Source: Baffinella frigidus (taxonomy: Eukaryota; Cryptophyceae; Cryptomonadales; Baffinellaceae). From it: a stretch of DNA of 11,777 nucleotides. Position numbers and translations under genes: made by a program. The DNA lies in the NCBI GenBank assembly GCA_026770585.1, contig MU646386.1, forward strand, positions 253,147 through 264,923, given 5' to 3'. Below are positions 1 through 5,975 of this stretch, piece by piece (position 1 is the stretch's first letter; every line of letters starts with the position of its first letter). Under the pieces are notes generated by a model. The model ran no database searches, had not been told where the DNA came from, and saw nothing but the letters and a program-made list of their open reading frames with translations.

Positions 1-108
1 CCCTAACCCCTAAACCCTAAACCCCAAACCCCAAACCCCAAACCCCAAACCCCAAACCCCACACCCCAAACCCCAAACCCCAAACCCCACACCCCAAACC
101 CCTAAACC
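1..108. repeat. Terminal telomere-type tract, CCCTAAA grading to CCCCAAA
   Basis: The first ~28 bases are CCCTAA(C/A)-type units. The rest is mainly the 7-mer CCCCAAA with two CCCCACA variants, ending in CCCCTAAACC. A C-rich strand reading inward from the left end is the orientation of a left telomere, so the window probably starts at a chromosome or contig end. TTTAGGG is the plant and algal type of telomere repeat. The dominance of the TTTGGGG variant suggests the degenerate inner part of the telomere rather than the fresh end. Whether true telomere lies further out cannot be seen. Confidence 0.85.
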
Positions 109-118
109 AGGTACGAAG

Positions 119-175
119 ATCATCCGGAGAAGGTCCAGCTCGCAAACTTCAAAGGCCGGTTCAGAGCCCCACGCC
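119..175 (+). repeat. Dispersed direct repeat, copy 1 (partner at 478-537)
   Basis: About 57 bases that recur with ~80% identity at 478-537. Both copies carry CATCCGGAG, AGGTCCAGCTCGC and GGCCGGTTCA in the same order. The copies flank the foldback at 178-318. No coding potential is convincing. It may be an outer part of a larger subtelomeric repeat that was split by the foldback. Confidence 0.65.
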
Positions 176-177
176 AG

Positions 178-318
178 CCACTAGCCCTCCCAAGTGGCTC
201 AAATGGTGCTCTGGTGCATTTTCGATTTACCTTGGATCGGGGTCGGATCCGACCCCGATCCAAGGTCAAATCGAAGACCTTCAAGGGCACTATTTGAGCC
301 ACTTGGGAGGGCTGGTGG
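178..318. mobile_element. Foldback element with ~70-bp arms
   Basis: The left arm (178-247) and right arm (248-318) are reverse complements with few mismatches and almost no spacer, centred on GGATCC at 245-250. The outer ends read CCACTAGCCCTCCCAAG and CTTGGGAGGGCTGGTGG. Such a structure extrudes as a long hairpin and resembles a non-autonomous foldback or MITE insertion. No transposase is present and no clear target-site duplication could be read by eye. It lies only ~70 bases inside the telomeric tract. Confidence 0.75.
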
Positions 319-326
319 AGAGTCTA

Positions 327-372
327 GCTCTGCCTCAGTCGGGTTGACCGACTATTCTCAAGTTGACGTGTT
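327..372 (+). repeat. Dispersed repeat with AGTCGGGTTGACCGACT palindrome, copy 1
   Basis: About 45 bases containing an imperfect palindrome, CAGTCGGGTTGACCGACT, followed by TTCTCAAGTTG. Related copies are at 7281-7325 (same strand) and 10663-10708 (opposite strand). The bases between this copy and 478 (373-477) show no other feature I can support. Confidence 0.6.
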
Positions 373-477
373 GGGTGCGCGGTACACCCCGTCACCTTTT
401 GAGCGGAAACGACCCCGGGTTCACCAAATTTGTGAGCCGAAATAGGCTGAGACAGAGCCCTGTCGGAGGAGCACGAG

Positions 478-537
478 GACCATCCGGAGCAGGTCCAGCT
501 CGCGGATTTCAAGGGCCGGTTCACAGTCCCACTCCAG
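478..537 (+). repeat. Dispersed direct repeat, copy 2
   Basis: Second copy of the 119-175 repeat, with the blocks CCATCCGGAGCAGGTCCAGC and AAGGGCCGGTTCA. The stretch from 538 to 619 that follows is unique and carries no supported feature. Confidence 0.65.
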
Positions 538-619
538 ATTCGGAAAACACGCATGCCTCTTCTTGATGTGCTCCAACAAATGCATCATTTTGGTTGGCCA
601 AGGCTTTCATTCCGCGCTC

Positions 620-826
620 CCACTCGAGCCTAGAAATGGGACTATTTTAAATGTGGGCTTGAATTTTGTACCAATCACAGGCAGGCGTGGTCACGTTTCG
701 GGCGGAATTCCGCCCGCAACGTGACCAAACGCCCCCATGTGTGTGAAAATTACTACACACCTATTTGTTTCTTCACTTGTAAACGAATCCCTGTTTTGAA
801 ATAGTTCCATTTCTAGCCTCGAGTGG
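620..826. mobile_element. MITE-like foldback, family A copy 1, with central 38-bp palindrome
   Basis: Terminal inverted repeats of ~30 bases: CCACTCGAGCCTAGAAATGG at 620 is mirrored by CCATTTCTAGCCTCGAGTGG ending at 826. Inside lies a nearly perfect 38-bp palindrome at 689-726 with outer ends GGTCACGT and ACGTGACC. A GTGTGAAAATTACTACACAC hairpin at ~742 carries the TACTACACA core seen in four other foldbacks. A second copy with the same termini is at 3176-3390. No ORF or transposase is present, so this is a non-autonomous element. Confidence 0.75.
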
Positions 827-850
827 TCCGCCCGCCCGCCCAAGCTTATC

Positions 851-980
851 CGGGGAAACCTATTTTCCCTTCATTCCCTGGCAACGAAAATTGCTACACA
901 AATTGTTTCATATCACAATCAAGAACGAATTGTGTAGTAATTGTCGTTGCCTGGAAATGAAAGAAAAATAGGGTTCCTCG
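851..980. mobile_element. Foldback with TACTACACA-type core, copy 1
   Basis: Arms of ~55 bases. The left arm contains CCTATTTTCCCTTCATT and GGCAACGAAAATTGCTACAC; the right arm is its inverted counterpart around GTGTAGTAATTGTCGTTGCC. The unpaired loop is about 15-20 bases. The inner part matches foldbacks at 1983, 3426 and 11509, whereas the outer arm sequence is private to this locus. Confidence 0.75.
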
Positions 981-1075
981 GTGGTGTGCTCGGCCAGGCA
1001 GAAATGTGCGGCACGTTTCCTGCGCCAGAGGTGCCGCGTAGAGTTGAGAAATAGCCGTGTCTCAGGTTCTGGCTA

Positions 1076-1239
1076 GACCCTACAACCTAAACCCCAAACC
1101 TAAACCCTACACCTAAACCCTAAACCCTAAACCCTTAACCCTAAACCCTGAACTCCAAACCCCAAAACCCAAAACCCAAACCCTAAACCCTAAACCCTAA
1201 ACCTCAAACCCTAAAACCTAAACTCTGAACCCTAAATAG
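1076..1239. repeat. Interstitial telomeric block, C-rich strand
   Basis: About 160 bases of degenerate CCCTAAA with CCCCAAA, CCTAAA and CCCTGAA variants, in the same orientation as the terminal tract. Degeneracy implies an old insertion or a former chromosome end rather than fresh telomere. The bases just downstream (TAGGTTCGGGCAG at ~1236) could act as a splice acceptor on the + strand, but I cannot connect them to an exon with confidence. Confidence 0.85.
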
Positions 1240-1724
1240 GTTCGGGCAGCTGACGCGGCGCTACCACGGGTCTCCTCCCCTCCTCGAGAGTACAACGTAT
1301 CTTAGTATACGTACACTATTTATCTTAGTATACGTGTAGCGTAAATCAATATGTATATTTGGTGATATACGACTCTGGGGAGGTGACCTTCCGACATTTT
1401 CTTGTCTCGTGTCGCCTCCCCCGAGCCCTGAGTCTATCAATCGCTCGAAACGCAGACTTTTGGCGTTCGGATTTTTTTTATTTGCCAATTTGGCCACCTC
1501 AGGCAGAATATGATGCCGGAAGTATGCGTTTCGAGGAATTCAGTCAAGTACCTGGCAGGATGAACTCAGAGCTTTCCTTTGAGCCAAGCTTTTTGGAATT
1601 AATTCAGGTCTCTCTCGTTTAGGGTAATTTGGAACACGGTCATTTCTTCAATTACCCTGGAATCGTTTCGGACTGAACGCCTGTCGGGAGGGTCTGTTTC
1701 AATTCCGGGACATGACTGAATCAC
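1240..1724. other. Unassigned subtelomeric stretch
   Basis: No gene is supported. It contains two direct copies of ATCTTAGTATACGT at ~1301-1341 and a small inverted pair around TAGGGTAATTTG / CAATTACCCT at ~1620-1660. Open frames of 78-87 codons occur on both strands here, but they have no recognisable motif and overlap each other antisense. Confidence 0.5.
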
Positions 1725-1825
1725 TTGCACTTTTATGCTAGGTGAAACATTGATTTTATGCCTAAGATAGCGTATTCACCCAAAGACGCCACACACAAAA
1801 GACTCACACAGCATAAAAAGTGCAA
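1725..1825. mobile_element. Short foldback containing CCTAAGATAGC motif
   Basis: The ends TTGCACTTTTATGCT and AGCATAAAAAGTGCAA are inverted repeats about 70 bases apart. The interior contains TGCCTAAGATAGC, the same motif that is tandemly repeated at 4255-4376. This suggests a shared origin or that the tandem array grew from part of such an element. Confidence 0.6.
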
Positions 1826-1884
1826 CTGATGTAGCTATGTTCCCAGATCAGATCGATGGTGGCTAGGCAGGCCGCTGCCCAGCA

Positions 1885-1982
1885 GGGAAGGAACAGTTGA
1901 ACCATTTTAAAAATATTCACCTGCATTCGAGGCCAGAATCGGGCCTTGGACTTTTATTATGTGCCGAGGTCACTCGAGAGCG
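1885..1982 (+). repeat. Dispersed repeat family D, copy 1
   Basis: About 100 bases: GGAAC..., a segment with CACCTGCATTCGAGGCCAGAATC, TTTTATTATGTGCCGAGGTC, then CTCGAGAGCGG. Related copies are at 3916-4003 (-), 4468-4569 (+) and 4848-4935 (-). GAGGCCAGAATCGGGCCT in the middle is a short imperfect palindrome. Function unknown. Confidence 0.7.
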
Positions 1983-2148
1983 GTCGTAGCGATTCTCATA
2001 GGAAAACTGATTTAATTTAAAATATTGGATTTCAATGAAAATTACTACACATTTTTCTTTAATATTACTAGTAAACATCGTTGTGTGTAGTAAATTTCAT
2101 TGCCGATTTTTTCAAGTTAAATCAGTTTTCCTATGAGATCCTACGAGA
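1983..2148. mobile_element. Foldback with TACTACACA core, copy 2
   Basis: Arms carry CTCATAGGAAAACTGATTTAA (from ~1995) and its inverted counterpart ending at ~2137, extending outward through TCGTAG/CTACGA. Inside, CAATGAAAATTACTACACA faces TGTGTAGTAAATTTCATTG. Arms total ~65 bases with a ~25-base loop. The region 2149-2285 that follows holds a G-run at 2211-2220 and no supported feature. Confidence 0.8.
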
Positions 2149-2285
2149 CGCGATATACTTGCGAGCGAAACCTACTTGGCAGCCACCGTGGCCCTCCCCC
2201 CTCGAATTTCCGGGGGGGGGATCAAGCCCCTTGCCCTGGAATGAATGAAAGTTTGTACCGAAATGGTTGAGATGGACACATCATC

Positions 2286-2440
2286 GAAGGACCTGGTGGC
2301 TGCTACCTACGAGGGTTTCGTTGACCCCAGATTCTGGGGGGTCACGTGACCAAATTTGCACCAGAAAATCCCTCAAGTCAATTGTCTCAAGGCAAGTTGA
2401 CTTTTGATGAAAGACCCGAAGTCCACCGCCACCCAAGAGT
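2286..2440 (-). repeat. Dispersed repeat family C, copy 1
   Basis: The reverse complement of this segment matches 3768-3905 over ~140 bases with scattered substitutions. Shared blocks include CTTTCATCAAA, GGTCACGT and CGAAACCCTCG. At 2340-2351 there is a perfect 12-bp palindrome, GGTCACGTGACC, whose halves are the outer ends of the 38-bp palindromes in the family A elements. The frames opened by both copies are loosely similar, but I see no recognised domain. Confidence 0.7.
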
Positions 2441-2811
2441 GTAGGGCTGACTGGCTTACAGGAATAGAATACCCCCGGAATTCGGGGGTTTGAAAGTTCA
2501 TAAGTTGACATTCTTTCCGGAGAAGAACCGAAATTTCGGAAAGTTGGTACAAATTCCGTGTGAACTGACTTGTTTTCCCAGGTCAGCCTTGCACTCTCGA
2601 GTGGCGTGTGGGTGGCATTCACTGAGCCGTGCGTGTTTTTCGAACATGTTTTTTCTCTCGCTGCATGTTGCTTTAACACAGCAGAAAACCCGCCCCTGAG
2701 AAAGAAAAAAGGTGCCGCCCCTGCTGAGACACATCCTCTGTTGGGGCGCACACATGGCGGCCGTGCTGGTACGGTTCAAGGTCTCTCTCTCATTCCTCAT
2801 AACCCACGCAG
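2441..2811. other. Unassigned stretch before candidate exons
   Basis: It contains a CCCCCGGAATTCGGGGG inverted pair at ~2473-2489 and a small hairpin around CCGAAATTTCGG at ~2529-2540. A + strand frame is open across it and runs into the candidate exon at 2812, but its translation is low quality. A pyrimidine-rich stretch (GTCTCTCTCTCATTCC) at ~2781 precedes the acceptor CGCAG at 2811. Confidence 0.45.
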
Positions 2812-2868
2812 CGGAATACAAAGGGACTTCTGGAATAACCCGGAATTGGATCATCCACAGACCCTACG
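2812..2868 (+). CDS. Candidate internal exon (unknown protein)
   Basis: A 57-nt segment bounded by a CACGCAG acceptor preceded by pyrimidines and by CTACG|GTAGGC as donor. In the only plausible frame it encodes GIQRDFWNNPELDHPQTL plus a split Arg codon. It joins in phase, across a 131-nt intron, to the candidate exon at 3000-3066. The composition looks coding, but I recognise no family. The 5' end of the gene, if it still exists, was not found; it could be a gene remnant. The donor sits in a perfect 10-bp hairpin stem (CCCTACGGTA / TACCGTAGGG, 2862-2886). Confidence 0.35.
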
Positions 2869-2999
2869 GTAGGCAATACCGTAGGGACATAGGGGGGTTC
2901 CTACGGATATGGTAACGGAAAGTCGGCCCGATTTGGGCCGAAAATCCCTTCGTAGCCCGCTGTGTGGATGGTTGGCATTAATAAAGGCGTCTTTTGCAG

Positions 3000-3066
3000 G
3001 TGCTGGTGTGTAAAGTGGCTGAGCGAGGAGGAGGCGATCATGAAAGCCAACGGGCTTCCAACGCAG
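3000..3066 (+). CDS. Candidate internal exon (unknown protein), downstream partner
   Basis: A 67-nt segment between CTTTTGCAG and GTCTGT. With the split codon from the preceding candidate exon it reads as 23 residues containing WLSEEEAIMKANGLP and ends in phase 0. Both junctions are GT-AG and the reading phases agree. No next exon in phase 0 could be fixed with confidence: the acceptor at ~3131 before GCGCTGCGGTTAG is possible, and foldback elements then occupy 3176-3573. Product unknown. Confidence 0.4.
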
Positions 3067-3175
3067 GTCTGTTTTTCAGGGTTTTATTTGATCGAATTAA
3101 ATTAAATTTGATTTGATTTGATGTGATTTGAGGCGCTGCGGTTAGATCGTGGGCCGGCGGGGGACTCCCGCAGTG

Positions 3176-3390
3176 GCCCACTCGAAGCTAGAAATATGAG
3201 TGTTTTAAAAGTTTTAACTTTACAAGTCCTTTACACCTGGACCGCTGTGTAGTAATTTTCACACAAATATCGCGTTCGGTCACGTAACTCCCGTATATAC
3301 GGGAGTTACGTGACCAAGCCCCGCCCGTGACTGGTACACATGTTGACGACCCCACATTTTAAATGCCCCCCTTTCCAGCCTCGAGTGGGC
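3176..3390. mobile_element. MITE-like foldback, family A copy 2, with perfect 38-bp palindrome
   Basis: Ends GCCCACTCGAAGCTAGAAA and CAGCCTCGAGTGGGC match the termini of the 620-826 element. The palindrome at 3278-3315 is perfect over 38 bases: outer GGTCACGT/ACGTGACC as in copy 1, but a different inner 22 bases (AACTCCCGTAT and its complement). A TGTGTAGTAATTTTCACACA hairpin at ~3246 is present, inverted relative to copy 1. Confidence 0.8.
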
Positions 3391-3425
3391 AGTTTCTTGA
3401 CTAGGCCAGGGCTGGTGCAGTACCC

Positions 3426-3573
3426 AGATCTCGTATGGAAAGTCTCATACATTATAACTTTGGTTTCAATAAAATTACTACACATTTTTAAGATATTACT
3501 TTTAAATATTGTTCTGTGTAGTAAATGTCATTGAACCAACTTTATAATCTATAAGACTTTCCATATGAGATCC
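3426..3573. mobile_element. Foldback with TACTACACA core, copy 3
   Basis: Left arm GATCTCGTATGGAAAGTCT and right arm AGACTTTCCATATGAGATC, continuing inward to CAATAAAATTACTACACA facing TGTGTAGTAAATGTCATTG. Arms are ~65 bases, with a few mismatches. The inner ~25 bases are shared with copies at 1983 and 11509, but the outer arms are unrelated to theirs. Confidence 0.8.
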
Positions 3574-3644
3574 TCTCCCAGTCTCGCCTCATTCCTGCCC
3601 CGTGCATTTTCACTTCCGAATAAAGTCGTTAAGCGTCAGTAAGC

Positions 3645-3744
3645 GGCGGTTGACTGAATCGGGCAGGTTTTGTACTGGGGCGGTGACTAAACCGGGAAGG
3701 TTTCGTACTAGGAAGACTCGTGATTAGTCAACCGTCGTCGGATC
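3645..3744 (+). repeat. Duplicated segment G, copy 1 with internal tandem
   Basis: Two imperfect tandem units (..GGGCAGGTTTTGTACTGG.. and ..GGGAAGGTTTCGTACTAGG..) are followed by AGACTCGTGATTAGTCAACCG. The segment 3681-3744 recurs at 4025-4089, and its 3' half recurs again at 4385-4457. An AATAAA lies just upstream at ~3619, but no gene end can be assigned to it. Confidence 0.6.
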
Positions 3745-3767
3745 GCTGTTTGGCCTCCCGAGTGACC

Positions 3768-3905
3768 TCACCACTCGGTGGACTACCAACCTTTCATCAA
3801 ACGTCAATTTACCTCAAGACGATCAACTTGAAGGATTTTTCTATGCAAATTGGTCACGTAACACCCCGGAATCAAGGGTCGACGAAACCCTCGAAGCCCA
3901 CCGTG
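3768..3905 (+). repeat. Dispersed repeat family C, copy 2
   Basis: Inverted relative to copy 1 at 2286-2440. It contains GGTCACGTAACACC, a decayed version of the palindromic GGTCACGTGACC in copy 1. Its end adjoins a family D copy, so these segments seem to travel in larger blocks. Confidence 0.7.
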
Positions 3906-3915
3906 TGGGTATAGA

Positions 3916-4003
3916 ATAAAAGTCCGATGCCAGAATCTGGCCTAGGATGCAGGTGAAAGTCTGTCAACCCCTTTAAGTTGTTCCCTCCCCGCTCGAGAGC
4001 GGG
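3916..4003 (-). repeat. Dispersed repeat family D, copy 2
   Basis: The reverse complement shows CGCTCTCGAGCGGGGAGGG, ACTTTCACCTGCATCC, GGCCAGATTCTGGC and ACTTTTATTCTATA, in the same order as copy 1 apart from the position of the CTCGAGAGCGG block. The CTCGAGAGCGGG block recurs immediately downstream at ~4012-4025. Confidence 0.65.
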
Positions 4004-4024
4004 TGGTCCCTGCTCGAGAGCGGG

Positions 4025-4130
4025 CGGTGGCTGAACCTGCAAGGTTTCGTACCAGGCAGACTCGTGATTAGTCAACCGTCTTTGGATCAGGACTGTGAAC
4101 GTGGCGTCTGATCTCGGGTTGGCCAATATT
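4025..4130 (+). repeat. Duplicated segment G, copy 2
   Basis: Its first part repeats 3681-3744. The part from 4057 to 4130, including CAGGACTGTGAACGTGGCG and GTCTGATCTCGG, recurs at 4385-4457 with ~90% identity. These duplications bracket the tandem array at 4255-4376. Confidence 0.7.
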
Positions 4131-4254
4131 GTAGAAATGGGCTCCTCGCGGAATTTTAGAACGTCAGGTAAGGAGGTCAGGAACATAAAAAAATCGACCC
4201 CCCCCGTTTTGTGACATGCTACGGGGATTTGATTATATTTTAGGTATCTTATCG

Positions 4255-4376
4255 ATGCCTAAGATAGCAAAGCTTCATGCCTAAGATAGCAAAGCTTCAA
4301 GCTTCATTTCATGCCTAAGATAGCAAAGCTTCAAGCTTCATTCGATGCCTAAGATAGCAAAGCTTCAAGCTTCATT
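4255..4376 (+). repeat. Tandem array of ATGCCTAAGATAGCAAAGCTTC
   Basis: Four units start at 4255, 4277, 4311 and 4345. The first is 22 bases; the others have an extra AAGCTTCATTTC-like tail, making ~32-34 bases. The motif CCTAAGATAGC also occurs singly at ~1761 inside a foldback. No coding signal is present. Confidence 0.85.
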
Positions 4377-4384
4377 TTCGACGA

Positions 4385-4457
4385 CAGCCTCGTGATTAGT
4401 CGAGCGTCTTTAGATGAGGACTGTGAACGTGGCGTCTGATCTCGGATTGGCCAATAC
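4385..4457 (+). repeat. Duplicated segment G, copy 3
   Basis: Matches 4057-4130 at about nine bases in ten, e.g. GGACTGTGAACGTGGCGTCT. It is followed directly by a family D copy, an adjacency not seen after copy 2. Confidence 0.7.
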
Positions 4458-4467
4458 CGCTCTCAAG

Positions 4468-4569
4468 CAAGGAGGTAACAACGTGAAGGGTTTTACAGAC
4501 TATCACTTGTATCCGAGGCCAGATTACGGCCTCACAGTTTTATCATGTGCCGAGGTCGCTCGAGAGCGG
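4468..4569 (+). repeat. Dispersed repeat family D, copy 3
   Basis: Contains GTATCCGAGGCCAGATTACG, TTTTATCATGTGCCGAGGTC and CTCGAGAGCGG, in the same order as copy 1 at 1885-1982. Confidence 0.7.
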
Positions 4570-4570
4570 A

Positions 4571-4611
4571 GAGAGAGACATTGATCACTGCCAACACGGC
4601 CGCCATGTATG
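4571..4611 (+). repeat. GAGAGACxTTGATCACTGCCAAC repeat, copy 1
   Basis: First of three related segments (also 4803-4851 and 5080-5147). In one frame it reads ETLITANTAAMY. The copies differ by a 15-base block (ATGGCCGCCGTGTAC in copy 3, absent from copy 2). That is a multiple of three, which hints that the unit derives from coding sequence. No complete gene is visible. Confidence 0.5.
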
Positions 4612-4802
4612 CACCCCGGCCGAGGCTGTGTCTGAGCAGGACCGGATACTGATCAATGGCTCCAACTGCCGCAGGGATTCTCAAGTTGGCTCATGATTGT
4701 GATGGCTCCACCCTGTGCAGGGGTTTGGGCCGTGGGAAATGTGCAAGTTGGGGAGCGAGTTCAACGAGGCGTGGCTGCGATACGCGGTGCCCCCCCAAGA
4801 AC

Positions 4803-4851
4803 CCAGAGAGAGACCTTCATCACTGCCAACAAAATCCCAGAGAGAGACCGT
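4803..4851 (+). repeat. GAGAGACxTTxATCACTGCCAAC repeat, copy 2
   Basis: Reads ETFITANKIPERDR in one frame, lacking the five residues found in copy 3, and then hits TGA. It is preceded at 4757-4797 by GAGCGAGTTCAACGAGGCGTGG, which recurs in altered form at 4951-4994. Larger duplicated blocks are therefore involved. Confidence 0.5.
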
Positions 4852-4935
4852 TGAAGGTCGCAGGCCAGAATCTGGCCTCGGTGTCAGGTAAAAATTGTTG
4901 AAACTGCCGAGTTGTTCCCTCCCCGCTCGGCAGCG
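4848..4935 (-). repeat. Dispersed repeat family D, copy 4
   Basis: The reverse complement contains GAGCGGGGAGGGAACAACT and CCGAGGCCAGATTCTGGCCT, matching copy 2 best. The hairpin GGCCAGAATCTGGCC is perfect here. Confidence 0.65.
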
Positions 4936-4992
4936 CACCCCTAATCCCTAGAGCGAGTTCAGCGAAGCGCGGCTACGATAAGCGGCGCCCCC

Positions 4993-5035
4993 CATAACCC
5001 ATACACCCTACACCCTACACCCCTAAACCCCACCG
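4993..5035. repeat. Short telomere-like block, CCCTACA/CCCTAAA
   Basis: About 40 bases including ACACCCTACACCCTACACCC and CCCTAAACCCC, on the C-rich strand. The CCCTACA variant is the one that fills an intron of the main gene at 8235-8398. Confidence 0.75.
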
Positions 5036-5079
5036 CCCCACGTAATAGATTATATTTCACAACGCGTCCATCCCAAGAG

Positions 5080-5147
5080 CCCAGAAAGAGACCTTGATCA
5101 CTACCAACATGGCCGCCGTGTACAAGATCCCAGAGAGAGACCGTTAT
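5080..5147 (+). repeat. GAGAGACxTTGATCACTxCCAAC repeat, copy 3; coding-like
   Basis: In one frame it reads ETLITTNMAAVYKIPERDR and continues a few residues into the telomeric block at 5166. It could be a decayed exon upstream of the candidate micro-exon at 5280, but I could not find a convincing donor at its 3' end. GTTATT and GTGTAC are the only nearby choices. Confidence 0.4.
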
Positions 5148-5165
5148 TACCAGACCCAGAGCCCA

Positions 5166-5279
5166 CCGAAAACCCTAAACACTAAACCCTGAACCCTAAA
5201 ACTCTAAACCCTAAACCCTAAACCCTAAAACCTAAACCTTGAACTCTAAACCCTCAACCCTCACCCCTAAACCTAAAAG
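5166..5279. repeat. Interstitial telomeric block, C-rich strand
   Basis: Degenerate CCCTAAA units with CCCTGAA, ACTCTAAA and CCCTCAA variants. It ends in CCTAAAAG, which could serve as a splice acceptor for the micro-exon that follows. Confidence 0.85.
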
Positions 5280-5314
5280 AGGCTGATGCGAGACTTTGCA
5301 GTGCCCCCTCGAAA
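5280..5314 (+). CDS. Candidate 35-nt micro-exon between telomeric blocks
   Basis: Non-repetitive sequence encoding RLMRDFAVPPR plus two bases. It lies between a C-rich telomeric block ending in AG and a strong donor GTAAGG whose intron begins with GGTTAGGGTTAGGG. The arrangement copies that of the 48-nt exon in the main gene: a C-rich array upstream and a G-rich array downstream in the sense direction. Neighbouring exons could not be placed, so this may be a gene remnant or chance. Confidence 0.3.
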
Positions 5315-5317
5315 GTA

Positions 5318-5334
5318 AGGTTAGGGTTAGGGTC
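5318..5334. repeat. Short G-rich telomeric block (TTAGGG)2
   Basis: GGTTAGGGTTAGGG, opposite in orientation to the block ending at 5279. Hexameric TTAGGG units are used here rather than the 7-mer. Confidence 0.6.
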
Positions 5335-5392
5335 CCACACTCCGTTGGAGCCTACGTCCGGCCTCAACTTGCGAGCCTAGGACTATCCCTTA

Positions 5393-5479
5393 AGTGGCGA
5401 GGGGGTCGAATTCGACCCCCAAGAGGTCATAGGCAGGTCCTAGGGCTCTACGGTAGGGCGTTTGAGCCTACTCGCCACT
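5393..5479. mobile_element. Foldback family B (CTACGGTAGGG core), copy 1
   Basis: Ends AGTGGCGAG and CTCGCCACT are perfect inverted repeats. Near the left end is a perfect 20-bp palindrome, GGGGGTCGAATTCGACCCCC (5401-5420). The core GGTCCTAGGGCTCTACGGTA is shared with 5531-5640, 5852-5975 and 6755-6835. The 6755-6835 element has the same ends. Confidence 0.7.
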
Positions 5480-5530
5480 CACGGGGTACATACCTCACAA
5501 GAGGTGAGGGGCCTTGTTATCGGCAGCAGA

Positions 5531-5640
5531 GGTTACCCGCGAATAAGGACACGCACCGCCTCTAGGGTGGTCATATGCCCCTAGGGATAGCCCTACCGTA
5601 GGACCCTAGGGCGGTGCCTGTTCTCATTCGCGAGTTACCC
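5531..5640. mobile_element. Foldback family B, copy 2
   Basis: The left arm GGTTACCCGCGAATAAGGAC...CACCGCC pairs with the right arm GGCGGTGCC...CTCATTCGCGAGTTACC. The centre holds CCCTACCGTAGGACCCTAG, the reverse complement of the family core. These arms share nothing with the other family B arms. Confidence 0.7.
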
Positions 5641-5642
5641 CG

Positions 5643-5850
5643 GTATCCCATGTACTCGAGAGATGCTGATCACCCCCCCCCCTGCACGTGCCGCCCCTCA
5701 TGTGCGACTGTCTAAATTACTAGTCTACTCTTGGTGACTGTCTAAATTACTAGTCTACTCGTGTGCGCAGAGCCAAGACGACCTCAACGACCTGCGGAGA
5801 CGAGAACCCGCGTGACGACACGTTGGAGCCATTGGCTGGAGAGAACCAGC
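5643..5850. other. Spacer with a 30-bp tandem duplication
   Basis: GACTGTCTAAATTACTAGTC... is present twice (5706-5730 and 5736-5760, period 30). The rest is unique sequence with a C9 homopolymer near 5672 and no supported gene. Confidence 0.6.
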
Positions 5851-5851
5851 A

Positions 5852-5975
5852 TTACACGGGTACCTTGCTCATAAGAAAATGCTCCCCCCCCTACGACCAT
5901 CATACGGCCCTGGGCGTAGGCCTACTGTAGGGTCCTAGATGGAAGCGCTTTCTTATGAGCGAGGCACCCCTGTAG
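5852..5975. mobile_element. Foldback family B, copy 3
   Basis: Arms GGTACCTTGCTCATAAGAAA and TTTCTTATGAGCGAGGCACC are inverted, extending through TTACACGGG/CCCTGTAG. The interior holds GGGCGTAGGCCTACTGTAGG and GTCCTAG, a degenerate family B core. The right-arm sequence GAGCGAGGCACCCCTGTA (5957-5974) recurs exactly at 7552-7569, outside any foldback. Confidence 0.75.

Noticed and set aside
2281-2751. 156-codon - strand frame
   Set aside because: It covers a dispersed repeat and unique sequence with no motif. Part of it resembles the frame of the family C copy at 3768, as expected from DNA duplication alone.
4255-4376. CRISPR-like regular array
   Set aside because: Units are tandem with no unique spacers, unit length varies, and the genome is eukaryotic.
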